DNA from: Bacillota bacterium
GTDB taxonomy: Bacteria; Bacillota; Sulfobacillia; RBS10-35; JAJYVN01
Direction of reading: 5' to 3'
NCBI GenBank assembly: GCA_021806565.1
Contig: JAJZXK010000026.1
Coordinates: forward strand, 1-38,329
Length of the DNA stretch: 38,329 nt
In this document: positions 15,872 to 24,124 of the stretch, one piece after another
Position numbering within the stretch: the stretch's first letter is position 1
How the letters are laid out: every line of letters starts with the position of its first letter
Notes under the pieces: model-generated
Database searches by the model: none
Seen by the model: only the letters and a program-made list of their open reading frames with translations
What the model was told of the DNA's origin: nothing
Program-made: the position numbers and the translations under genes

Positions 15872-16681
15872 TCAGAGATCCTGTTCCTCGCCGCACGGTC
15901 CACCCCAGGTGTTGGCGGGGAGGGCCACCTCGTCTCCCGAGCGCGTCAGTAGCGGGTTGTACCAGCCACTGATCTGCTGGGAGCTTGCTGGGACATAGTG
16001 AGCGATGAAGGCACGGCGGAAGCGTTCGCGGCTGGTGTTGGGGTAGCTGCCGTGCACCAGGGTTCCGTTGAAGAGCAGCACGTCGCCGGGGGCCAGGTTC
16101 AGCGGCAGCGGTCGCAGACCCGCCGGCAGGTCGACCTCGTCCTTGGTGAACGAAGCCTCCGGGTCAGCCGTGTGCGGACACAAGATGGCGAGGTCCTGGG
16201 TACCGGGCACGACCTGCAGCCCGCCGTTCTCCTGGTCCGAGGGGTCGACCGCCACCCAGGCGGCGATGCACTTACCCGGACGCGTCTTGAGGTAGTAGTC
16301 GTCCTGGTGCAGCGCCTGGCCGCGGGCCCCGGGCGGCTTGAAGTAGAACATGCTCTGCGCCGCCAGTGCCGACTCGCCCAGGCACGCCTCCACCGCGTCC
16401 AGCAGGCGCGGGTGCAACAGGTACCGGCGCACGGTCGCATCGACGCGGTGCGGCTGCATCATGCGCGGGTACGCCTTGAGGATGTCGCCCCCGCACTGTT
16501 CGAGCGGAACCGGGGCGTAGCACCCGGGGATCGGTGGCCCCGCCTGCAGCCGCATGAACGTCTCCCGGATCTCGCGCACCGCGTCCGCCGCCAGCAATCC
16601 CCGCGCGACCAGAAAGCCGTCGTGCCGGTAAGTCGCATGCCACGCCTCGCGCTCGCCCACCGCCGCCAGAGACCCGGCCAT
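15872..16681 (-). CDS. Phytanoyl-CoA dioxygenase (PhyH) family protein 2
   Basis: A 269-residue Fe(II)/2-oxoglutarate dioxygenase-like protein, clearly diverged from its neighbour. Metal ligands are His125-x-Asp127 in ALHQDDYYL and His210 in LVHGSYPN, with Arg222/223 in RRAFIAHY for 2-oxoglutarate. Its layout, with DQENGGLQVVPGTQ and APGDVLLFNGTLVHGS, is the classical PhyH pattern and resembles ectoine-hydroxylase-like and other small-molecule hydroxylases. The ATG at 16681 follows GGAGGAGGG by about six bases. It is the first gene of a two-gene PhyH unit and is divergent from the GH2 gene, whose start lies about 210 bases away; a shared regulatory region is possible. The substrate is unknown. 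Confidence 0.9.
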   Translation of the reverse strand: MAGSLAAVGEREAWHATYRHDGFLVARGLLAADAVREIRETFMRLQAGPPIPGCYAPVPLEQCGGDILKAYPRMMQPHRVDATVRRYLLHPRLLDAVEACLGESALAAQSMFYFKPPGARGQALHQDDYYLKTRPGKCIAAWVAVDPSDQENGGLQVVPGTQDLAILCPHTADPEASFTKDEVDLPAGLRPLPLNLAPGDVLLFNGTLVHGSYPNTSRERFRRAFIAHYVPASSQQISGWYNPLLTRSGDEVALPANTWGGPCGEEQDL

Positions 16682-16892
16682 CCCGCTCCCTCCTCCGGCG
16701 CTTCACCCGCCTCGTCGTGCTGGCGGTTCCGTCTGCGGCCCGCCGGTCCTGCCGACGGGCGGCCGCAGTGGGCGGTACCGGGCGGGGCCGATCTCATCCC
16801 GCAGGCAGGACTGGCCCGGTGGCGGACGAAGCCCGCCGCCGAATGCCGCCGCCGGCCGGGTGCCGCGACGGGCGGCTAGGGGGGAATCGGTG

Positions 16893-18713
16893 GTGGTGCC
16901 ACGTTCCGAATATCCGCGGCCCCAGTTCATGCGGGCGGATTGGCTCTGTCTCAATGGCCGCTGGGAGTTCGAACTCGACCAGGGCGACAGCGGGCTGGAA
17001 CGCGGGCTGCGCGACCGACCACTCGCGGGCCATATCACCGTGCCCTTCTGCCCGGAATCCACCCTGTCGGGGGTGGGCCACGTCGACTTCCTGCAGGCGG
17101 TCTGGTACCGGCGCACGGTGGAGATCCCCGCCGCCTGGGCGGGCAGACGGGTCCAGCTCCACTTCCAGGCCATCGACTACGATGCCACGGTGTGGGTCAA
17201 CGGCGTAGAGGTGGGACGGCACCGCGGCGGATTCACGCCGCTGCACTGCGACCTCGGCGGGATCGCCGAACCCGGCGATTGGGCGCAGATCGTCGTACGG
17301 GCTCGGGAACCGCGCGGCGAGCCCCGGCCCGGCGGCAAGCAGAGCAACTTCCACTACGCCAACCGCGCCTGCGACTACACCCGCACCACCGGCATCTGGC
17401 AGACAGTCTGGCTGGAACCCGTGCCGGAAACGCACCTGCGCCGCCCCCGCCTGACCCCGGATCTCGCCAACCGCCGCCTCGAGGTGGTCCAGCCCGTGGC
17501 CGGACCGCGCTCCGGGCTACGGCTGCGCGCCACCCTGCGCGACGAAGCCGGTGAGGTGGACCGCTGCGAGGTCGCGGCGGACGGGGACTTCACGCCGCGC
17601 CTGCGGCTGGAGGTACCCTCCGGGCGGTTGCGGCCCTGGAGCCCCGCGGATCCACACCTGTATGCCCTGGCGCTCGAACTCCTGGACGGCGAAGGGTCTG
17701 TGGTCGACCGCGCCACCAGCTATGCGGGGATGCGCTCGGTGACCGTCGACGGCCCCGCGGTCTTACTCAACGGACAACCAGTATTCCAGCGCCTCGTCCT
17801 CGATCAGGGCTACTATCCGGACGGCATCCTGACCGCACCCAGCGATGAAGCCCTGTGCCAGGACATCCTGCTTTCCCAGGCCGCCGGCTTCAACGGCGCC
17901 CGCCTGCACCAGAAGGTCTTCGAGGAACGCTTCCTGTATCATGCCGACCGGCTCGGCTACCTGGTGTGGGGCGAGTACGGCGACTGGGGCCTGCGCGGAG
18001 CGGCCCCGCGCGACCCGCGGCGCCACCAGCCCGCCGCCGCCCTGCTCACGCAGTGGCTTGAGGTGCTGCACCGCGATCAGAGCCATCCCTGCATCATCGG
18101 CTGGTGCCCGCTCAACGAGCAGGCGGAGCCGATCGAGGACGGCATCACCGCACTGGACGACCTGGCACACGGCCTGGTCCTCGCCACTCGCGCCGCCGAT
18201 CCCAGCCGCCCGGTTCTGGATGCCTCCGGTTGGTCGCATCGCGTCGGCTCAAGCGACATCTACGACGCGCACGATTACGACCAGGATCCGGAGTCGTTCC
18301 GCCGCCGCCACACGGCCCTGGCCGAGGGCAAGCCCTTCGTCAACGGACCGGCCGACCGCCCCTGGTCGGTGCCCTGGCGCGGCCAGCCATACTTCATCAG
18401 CGAGTTCGGCGGCATCTGGTGGAACCCGGAGGCGCGCGCCGACGAGCCGTCCTGGGGCTACGGCGACCGGCCGCGCAGCGAGGCCGAGTTCCGCGCGCGC
18501 TTTGAGGGCCTCTGCGCCGCCCAGCTCGACAACCCGCACCTTTTCGGGTACTGCTACACCCAGTTGACCGATGTGTTCCAGGAGCAGAACGGCCTGTACT
18601 TTTTCGACCGGCGGCCAAAGTTCGACCTGGACTGGCTGCGCTCGGTGCAGGCGCGACCCGCGGCCATCGAGCGGCCAGGCCCCGGGGACGGGGCCCGGCC
18701 GGCCGGCGACTAG
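16893..18713 (+). CDS. Glycoside hydrolase family 2 protein (beta-galactosidase/beta-glucuronidase type)
   Basis: A cytosolic GH2 enzyme of about 606 residues that would cleave a terminal beta-linked sugar. The N-terminal jelly-roll sugar-binding domain has LNGRWEFELDQG and the block WYRRTVEIPAAW, then an immunoglobulin-like domain and a TIM barrel. The acid/base Glu409 lies in WCPLNEQAE and the nucleophile Glu504 in YFISEFGGIWW. It is at the short end for the family and has no signal peptide or C-terminal accessory domains. Three consecutive GTG codons (16890, 16893, 16896) follow AGGGGGGAA; 16893 gives the best spacing. Its TAG stop shares a CTAG tetranucleotide with the stop of the convergent DltD-like gene. 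Sugar specificity cannot be read. Confidence 0.92.
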   Translation: MVPRSEYPRPQFMRADWLCLNGRWEFELDQGDSGLERGLRDRPLAGHITVPFCPESTLSGVGHVDFLQAVWYRRTVEIPAAWAGRRVQLHFQAIDYDATVWVNGVEVGRHRGGFTPLHCDLGGIAEPGDWAQIVVRAREPRGEPRPGGKQSNFHYANRACDYTRTTGIWQTVWLEPVPETHLRRPRLTPDLANRRLEVVQPVAGPRSGLRLRATLRDEAGEVDRCEVAADGDFTPRLRLEVPSGRLRPWSPADPHLYALALELLDGEGSVVDRATSYAGMRSVTVDGPAVLLNGQPVFQRLVLDQGYYPDGILTAPSDEALCQDILLSQAAGFNGARLHQKVFEERFLYHADRLGYLVWGEYGDWGLRGAAPRDPRRHQPAAALLTQWLEVLHRDQSHPCIIGWCPLNEQAEPIEDGITALDDLAHGLVLATRAADPSRPVLDASGWSHRVGSSDIYDAHDYDQDPESFRRRHTALAEGKPFVNGPADRPWSVPWRGQPYFISEFGGIWWNPEARADEPSWGYGDRPRSEAEFRARFEGLCAAQLDNPHLFGYCYTQLTDVFQEQNGLYFFDRRPKFDLDWLRSVQARPAAIERPGPGDGARPAGD

Positions 18714-20308
18714 CCGCCCGGCATGCCGGTCGGCAGTTGGGCCAGGCTTCCTGGGATCGGGCGCACATTCGCCACACCCTGGCACCAAGCCGCCTTGGGG
18801 CAGTTCAGCGTCGGGGGAAACAGGCTCCCGACGCTGCCTCCCTTGGCCAGCCGGCCGCGCACTGTTCCCAGTTGGCCGTGCCAAAAGAGCGTCAGCAGCC
18901 GGTCCGCATACACCCACCCGCGCTGGCTCAGGTGACCGAAGGAGTCCATGAAGAGTGGATCGGTGTCGTGCGTCTGGAAGGTCGTCGCCGGGATCCCGTC
19001 GGCGTGGGCGATGGCCAGGTAGCGGTCGTAGACGACGCGCCGCGCGCGCGCCGACCAGGGGGTGTAGTCGGCGAGGTAGCCCTGCATGGGCTGCAGCCAT
19101 GCCAGCGGTCGAGCCCGGACCGCCCGCAGGGTCATGAACTCCAGGTTGAGGTCGGTCCAGCACCGGCAAACGACCACCCCGTGCACCCAACCCTGCGGCA
19201 CCGAGTAGACGTTGCCGAAGTGGTTGGTGAGCCCCGAGTGGTACAGGGCCAGTGCCCGCTTGCACCACGGTCCGTAGACCGGGCCGATGTCGGTGCAGTG
19301 CTGCCATTGCGACGGCAACACGCCGAACGGGTTGGTGTGCGCCGTGCGTTGCGCCTGCGCCGTCGCCCGCCGCAGTGTGGCCGTCCAGTCGATCGCGTGG
19401 CGGCGCAAGGGCACCTGGGCGGACAGCGGCCCCGGGGTGTGGGCCGCCTTGAGCAATACTTGCGGTGGGAGCGGGGCCAACGGCAGGTGCAGCAACTGCC
19501 GCCACCAGGGGGCGCGGCTGCGCTGAAGTTGCCTCAGGCCGCGCTGGGCCCTGGCCGCGGGATTCGCCAACTGGTCGATCGTCTGGACGGTTCTCCAGGC
19601 GTCCTGCAGTTGGGCGGTCCAGGCCAGCAGCCGACCGGCGGGGTCCAGCAGGGCGTAGCCGGCGCGCCCGGCGAGGCCGCCGCGCGCCAAGTCCCGCAGG
19701 GCGGCTCGGTCGAGCGGCAGCGATTGCAGGGTCGAGGGGAAATCCAGCATGCGCCGTGCGACGGCGGCCCGTAGCGCGTAGGGTACCGGCGCGTCGAAGG
19801 TGAAGACGGTGGCGATCTCCGGTGAAAACGTGTGCGCATAGGCCACCGGAGCGATGCCCTGCGCGCCCAGAAACCATGGCGAGTCGGATACGACGATGCG
19901 CTTGCCGCGTAGCGCATGGCCCAGGGCGCCGAACGTCTGGGCCCAGAACAGGTCCTCGGTGACCGGATAGCCGACGTTGAACACGCTGAAGCCGGTCGGA
20001 GCCGTGCGGTAGAACGTGCCCGCGTTGTACGGCTGGCCGCAGCAATACAACTCCGACGTTCCATAGATAGGCAACACGCCCTGCGTGGCCAGGGCCGCCC
20101 GCTGCATGGTCAGCGTCTGCGCCTTGAAGGGCAGGCTCATTGGGCCGAGCGCGCGCACGTAGCGGTCGGCCAACTGCGCGGCCGACGCGGTGTACGCAAG
20201 GAGCCAACCCACGGTCAGCGCCACCGCCAACAGGGCCGCCCACAGCCCCACGGGACGTCCAGAAGGCGAGGGTGTGTCCGGTGTCGGAACATTGCCCGTC
20301 GGAAGCAC
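18710..20308 (-). CDS. DltD-like membrane-anchored protein (orphan)
   Basis: A 532-residue protein with one N-terminal membrane segment (about 21-44) and an extracytoplasmic SGNH-like domain of the DltD type. DltD acts in D-alanylation of teichoic acids as a membrane-anchored hydrolase/acyl-transfer protein. The catalytic-type Ser85 lies in YGTSELYC; a DSPWFLGAQGI block matches the DltD (S/P)xWF segment; the C-terminal FMDSFGHLSQRGW provides Asp and His. It is longer than typical DltD (about 420). The GTG start at 20308 follows GGGGGGGTGG and precedes the membrane segment. The other dlt genes (A, B, C) are absent nearby. Acyl modification or de-acylation of a surface glycan is plausible, but the family assignment rests on these motifs. 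Confidence 0.68.
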   Translation of the reverse strand: MLPTGNVPTPDTPSPSGRPVGLWAALLAVALTVGWLLAYTASAAQLADRYVRALGPMSLPFKAQTLTMQRAALATQGVLPIYGTSELYCCGQPYNAGTFYRTAPTGFSVFNVGYPVTEDLFWAQTFGALGHALRGKRIVVSDSPWFLGAQGIAPVAYAHTFSPEIATVFTFDAPVPYALRAAVARRMLDFPSTLQSLPLDRAALRDLARGGLAGRAGYALLDPAGRLLAWTAQLQDAWRTVQTIDQLANPAARAQRGLRQLQRSRAPWWRQLLHLPLAPLPPQVLLKAAHTPGPLSAQVPLRRHAIDWTATLRRATAQAQRTAHTNPFGVLPSQWQHCTDIGPVYGPWCKRALALYHSGLTNHFGNVYSVPQGWVHGVVVCRCWTDLNLEFMTLRAVRARPLAWLQPMQGYLADYTPWSARARRVVYDRYLAIAHADGIPATTFQTHDTDPLFMDSFGHLSQRGWVYADRLLTLFWHGQLGTVRGRLAKGGSVGSLFPPTLNCPKAAWCQGVANVRPIPGSLAQLPTGMPGG

Positions 20309-20420
20309 ACTGCCACCCCCCCGCCGGACGGACCGCCGCGGGCCGCCGACTCGGTCGGGCCCGGGCGGCCCACCGCTTCGGCGCAGCCCGCCGGTCCTCC
20401 TGGCAGACAGGCTGCGCAGG

Positions 20421-20825
20421 TCAGGTGTTGAGGATGCGCTTGGCCGTCTCGGCGTAACGGACTTCGACGTTGGCCACGTGCTCGACGATCTCGGCGATTG
20501 ACCAGGCGTCCGGCGAGGGACGCTGCGCCAACTGCTCATCGCTGAGGCCCACCAGCGCCGCCCGCATCCGGCCGAGTTCCTCTTCGGCCTGACCCAGGAT
20601 CATGTGCACCTCGCTCGGCCGCGCGCCGATGGCCCAGCGGGTCTTCTCGATCTGGTTGACGTGCTGGCGCTGGTGCTCGGCAAAGCGCAGCAACTGGTTG
20701 CGCAGCGCCCGCTGCACCCCCTCCGGCTTGTCCCCCAATCGGGCGTCCGGCGCGTCGGTCAGGTCCGCGACCACCTGAGCCCGCACCGCATCCAGGCGGG
20801 CGATCAACTCTTCCCGCTTGCCCAT
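20421..20825 (-). CDS. DinB-like four-helix protein
   Basis: A 134-residue all-helical protein of the DinB/DfsB-like superfamily, which includes metal-binding thiol transferases and many uncharacterised stress proteins. The pattern LLRFAEHQRQHVNQIEKTR in the middle, and PSPDAWSIAEIVEHVANVE near residue 104, is the typical DinB C-terminal signature with the Trp-Ser-x-x-E-x-x-x-H motif. His residues at the helix ends could bind a metal. The ATG at 20825 has an AGGGGTG about 12 bases upstream. It lies 112 bases before the DltD-like gene in the same direction; whether they are co-transcribed is unclear. The specific function is unknown. Confidence 0.78.
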   Translation of the reverse strand: MGKREELIARLDAVRAQVVADLTDAPDARLGDKPEGVQRALRNQLLRFAEHQRQHVNQIEKTRWAIGARPSEVHMILGQAEEELGRMRAALVGLSDEQLAQRPSPDAWSIAEIVEHVANVEVRYAETAKRILNT

Positions 20826-20978
20826 CCCCGCAACCCACCCCTTTCGGCATCACGTGCCGCCCCACGGCGCCGCCACTGGGCATGCACGCATATCGATACG
20901 TTTGTGCTTACCGCCGCCGACTCCTGCCGCGTCCCGTCCGACATCCCGGCAAGCGCTGTGCGGGCCGCCGTCGCCCGC

Positions 20979-22706
20979 TCAGGTCGCGGCCGCCGCCGCC
21001 GACACCTTGCGCGCGACCAAGTAGAGCAGGCGGGACCGCAGCCGCCGGGCTTGGGGCGGCAGGGGACCGTCGTCGGCCGGCCCCACCGCCGGCTGAGCCC
21101 GCCGTCCGCGAAAGGGCACACCTGGGATTCCCGCCTGACCGAGTCGGCGCAACACTTCGAGCGCGGCCGCCACCGTCTCCACGGGCTCCATCGCCTGGGA
21201 GCGGACCTCGGCGCGCTCCACCTCCAGGCCGGCGGCGGAGACCAGCGCGCGCACCCGCGACTCCGTGGCGACCCGATCCGAGTCGCGCAGCGCCTCCGGC
21301 GACCCGCCCAGCCGCGGCCACAGCCCGCGCCAAGCGTCAGGCCACACAAACGGCAGGACGGCGCTGAATGCGACCCGGCCACCGGAGCGGACCAGCCGGG
21401 CCATCTCGGCAAGCGCCCGGCCCGGGTCGGCCCGGTGCAGGAACAGCCCGCCGACGACAAGGTCCGCCGTACCAGAGGCCAGGGGCAGGTCCTCGGCGGC
21501 AGACTGCAGGTAGCGTATCCAGGCATGACCGCGCGTCGTCGCGTGGCGCTGGCCGGCCTGTAGGCGGGACTCCACCGGGTCGGTCACCAGGAGTTGACCA
21601 CGAGGGCCGATGGCGGCAGCCAAACCGCCGTCGATCGTGAGGCGGCCATCGCCGGCTCCCACCTCGACCACCGCGCCGCCGGATGGCGGCGCAACGAAGG
21701 CGACAAAACTGCGCGCTTCGGCCACCGCGGCGTCGCCACCCCCACAGAGCAACTCTACCAAGCCACGGCTCCGCCGCAGGAAACCGCCGCGTTCGATGTC
21801 GTGCTCCAGCAACCGCTGGCCGGCTCGGGTCAAGACCAGCCTGCCGCCGCTGGCGGCCCGGAACAGTACGCCCTTGCGCTCGTACAGGGCGTCGTCGGCC
21901 GCGCGCAACGCGGGCTCCAGCCCTCCGGGATCAAAGGGTGCCACGCCCCACGACATCCCCGGGGCCAGAGGCAGAGTTTCGCGCCCACGCCGGAGCAGTT
22001 CCGCCTCCGCCTGCCTGACCAACCCCTCGGCGGACGGCGCATCCGCCGCCAGCACCAGGAACTCGTCGCCGCCATAGCGGACGGCGAGGCTGCCGGCCGG
22101 CAGGAGTTCGCGCAGAACCTCCCCCATGAGCGACAGGGCCTGGTCCCCCGCCAGATGACCGTAAAGGTCGTTGAGCCCCTTCAGGTCGTCCAGGTCGAGG
22201 AAGGCGACCGCCCCGCCCGTTCGCTCCCAGCGGCCGCGCACCCGTTCATACCAGGCCCGATTGCCCAGGCCGGTCACCGGATCGCTCCACACCCATGCGG
22301 CGGAAGCCCCGTCCGAGTGCGGCCATTCGTTCATCACCACGCTCAGCAGGAAATGCGGCGGGTCCGCCGCTGCCAGGGTTGCCAGCGACGTCACCCGCAG
22401 CGACAGGGGGCGGTCCCCTGTGCCCGTGTCGCAGACGGTGCACGGAACAATCCCGTCGGACGCGGCGGCCGTGTGCCACCATGCCGTGTTGTCGCCCGGG
22501 CCGGAGACCGGCCGGAGTCCGAGCACCTCTAGGGCCGGCCGCCCGCCGGCTTCGAACAGCCGCAGGTCCCAGAACCGCTCCGCGGACGGATTCATCCCCA
22601 CCAGCCTGCCCTGGGCGTCCAGAAGGCAGATCGGTGTGGGCAAACCCTCATAGAGCAGACGAGCAGCCTCATCCGGTCGCAACAGCCGCGGTACGCCGGT
22701 CACCAC
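20979..22706 (-). CDS. PAS-GGDEF-SAM methyltransferase fusion protein
   Basis: A 575-residue cytosolic protein with three domains. Residues 15-125 look like a PAS sensor (LLYEGLPTPICLLDAQGRLVG, MNPSAERFWD). Residues 138-285 are a diguanylate cyclase domain with DPVTGLGNRAWYE, FLDLDDLKGLNDLYGH and the catalytic YGGDEF (GGDEF at 212-216); the inhibitory RxxD site is absent (PAGS in its place). After a linker, residues 345-540 form a class I methyltransferase with the SAM motif VVEVGAGDG (346-354) and LVVGGLFLHRADPGRAL. The GTG start at 22706 follows GGGGGAAGGA by eight bases. It is divergent from the Gfo/Idh gene. The domain order is visible; any link between cyclic-di-GMP synthesis and methylation is inference. 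Confidence 0.85.
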   Translation of the reverse strand: MVTGVPRLLRPDEAARLLYEGLPTPICLLDAQGRLVGMNPSAERFWDLRLFEAGGRPALEVLGLRPVSGPGDNTAWWHTAAASDGIVPCTVCDTGTGDRPLSLRVTSLATLAAADPPHFLLSVVMNEWPHSDGASAAWVWSDPVTGLGNRAWYERVRGRWERTGGAVAFLDLDDLKGLNDLYGHLAGDQALSLMGEVLRELLPAGSLAVRYGGDEFLVLAADAPSAEGLVRQAEAELLRRGRETLPLAPGMSWGVAPFDPGGLEPALRAADDALYERKGVLFRAASGGRLVLTRAGQRLLEHDIERGGFLRRSRGLVELLCGGGDAAVAEARSFVAFVAPPSGGAVVEVGAGDGRLTIDGGLAAAIGPRGQLLVTDPVESRLQAGQRHATTRGHAWIRYLQSAAEDLPLASGTADLVVGGLFLHRADPGRALAEMARLVRSGGRVAFSAVLPFVWPDAWRGLWPRLGGSPEALRDSDRVATESRVRALVSAAGLEVERAEVRSQAMEPVETVAAALEVLRRLGQAGIPGVPFRGRRAQPAVGPADDGPLPPQARRLRSRLLYLVARKVSAAAAAT

Positions 22707-23058
22707 TGACCAGATCCTTCCCCCCGCGCCTCCGCCCAGCATCTGTATCGCACCCGCGGCGACCTGGCCGCTCTGCCAAACAGACCGCTTTTTCAGACAC
22801 TTGGTCGCTATTTCCATGGCGAGTCCACAGCACCGCCAGTATACGGGTGGTTCGCTGGCGCATCCCGTCGAAAACCGCGGTCCATCGACCCAGACCGGGC
22901 TCAGCGCCAGCAACCGCCATGCGCTCGCGAGGATCCGGCGCGCGGTTCGTCTCATCGCCGGAAGGGGTGGTGGACCTGACCGAGAAACGCGGGCGGACCC
23001 CCAGGGCGGCGCAAGGGCGGCCTTGATCGGCTGCCCGGAAAGCGAGGACGGAATACAC
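22707..23058. other. Divergent intergenic region between the GGDEF-methyltransferase and oxidoreductase genes
   Basis: About 350 bases separate the two divergent starts. In-frame extensions of both genes enter the region (an ATG at 22817 for the minus gene; earlier plus-strand codons for the oxidoreductase), but ribosome sites favour the inner starts, so this is probably a promoter region. I see no clear operator palindrome or RNA gene. Confidence 0.4.
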
Positions 23059-24045
23059 TTGGCAAACCCCTTGCGGATCGGCATCGTCGGCACCGGCGGC
23101 ATGGGCGGCCACCACGCCCGCGAGCTTCAACAGCGCAGCGACGCGCGGGTGGTGGCCCTGTGCGACGTCGCCGAGGCATCCCTGAACCGCGCCGCGGAGG
23201 CCTTCGCCTCCCACGGCGAGCATCCGTCCCTCTACCGCGACCTGCCCGCGATGCTCGCCGGGCAAGAGCTTGACGGCGTCGTCATCGCCACGCCCCACAC
23301 GCAGCACACCCACCACATCACCCTGGCGCTGGAGGCCGGCTGCAACGTCCTCTGCGAAAAGCCCCTCGCGACCGAGGCCGCCGCGGCGCGCGCGGTCATG
23401 GAACTGGCCGAGCGCCGGGGCCGCGTCCTGGCCATCGCCTACCAGCGACACGGCGACCCCTTCTACCGCCGCGCCCACGAGGCGGTCGCCTCCGGGGCGC
23501 TCGGACCGTTGCGCTTGATCACGGTCCTGATCGCCCAGGACTGCCTGGGCAACTTCCTGCCCGGACGCACCTGGCGCGCAGATCCCGCCCTGTCCGGCGG
23601 CGGACACTTCATGGACACCGGCTCGCACATCGTCGACATGTTGCTATTCGTGAGCGGCCTGCAGCCGGCTGCCGTCTTCGCCAACATCGACAACCACGGC
23701 ACGGACGTCGACGTGCTCACGGCGCTGTCGCTGCGCTTTGAGGGCGGCGCGGTAGGCACCTTCGCCGCCACCAGCCTCAGCCCGGAGTGGCGCGAGGAGT
23801 TTTCCTTCTACGGCGAGCAGGGCGTGCTCAACCTGCGGGGCGACCTCACGCTGCACCTGCGCGGCGCGCGCCCGGAGAAGCTGGAACCGAGCGGACCGAC
23901 GGTCACGCCCGTCGCCAACTGGATCGCGGCCATACGGGGCGAGGCGCAGGTGCAGGCACCGCCGCTCTATGGCTTGAGGGTGGCGCAGATCAGCGAGGCC
24001 GCCTATGCCTCGCAGCGTAGCGGGGTCAACGAGCCAGTGCGCTGA
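23059..24045 (+). CDS. Gfo/Idh/MocA-family NAD(P)-dependent oxidoreductase
   Basis: A 328-residue oxidoreductase of the glucose-fructose oxidoreductase/inositol dehydrogenase family. The Rossmann fold opens with RIGIVGTGGMGGHHARE, the conserved CEKPLATEA block gives the catalytic-region Lys near residue 107, and the C-terminal domain has GGGHFMDTGSHIVDMLLF with the catalytic-type His. The TTG start at 23059 is preceded by GAGGACGGA and lies just before the conserved beta strand; no good ATG is near. The family oxidises or reduces sugars, cyclitols and their derivatives. The next gene, solute-binding lipoprotein 3, starts 79 bases downstream in the same direction, suggesting uptake and oxidation of a related substrate. 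Confidence 0.9.
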   Translation: MANPLRIGIVGTGGMGGHHARELQQRSDARVVALCDVAEASLNRAAEAFASHGEHPSLYRDLPAMLAGQELDGVVIATPHTQHTHHITLALEAGCNVLCEKPLATEAAAARAVMELAERRGRVLAIAYQRHGDPFYRRAHEAVASGALGPLRLITVLIAQDCLGNFLPGRTWRADPALSGGGHFMDTGSHIVDMLLFVSGLQPAAVFANIDNHGTDVDVLTALSLRFEGGAVGTFAATSLSPEWREEFSFYGEQGVLNLRGDLTLHLRGARPEKLEPSGPTVTPVANWIAAIRGEAQVQAPPLYGLRVAQISEAAYASQRSGVNEPVR

Positions 24046-24124
24046 GGCCAACGGCGGCGCCGGACCGGCGGGCGCATTCCAGGCCCGGTCCCTGGCTGCA
24101 GCCCGGGCACAGGGGGGCGACAGG

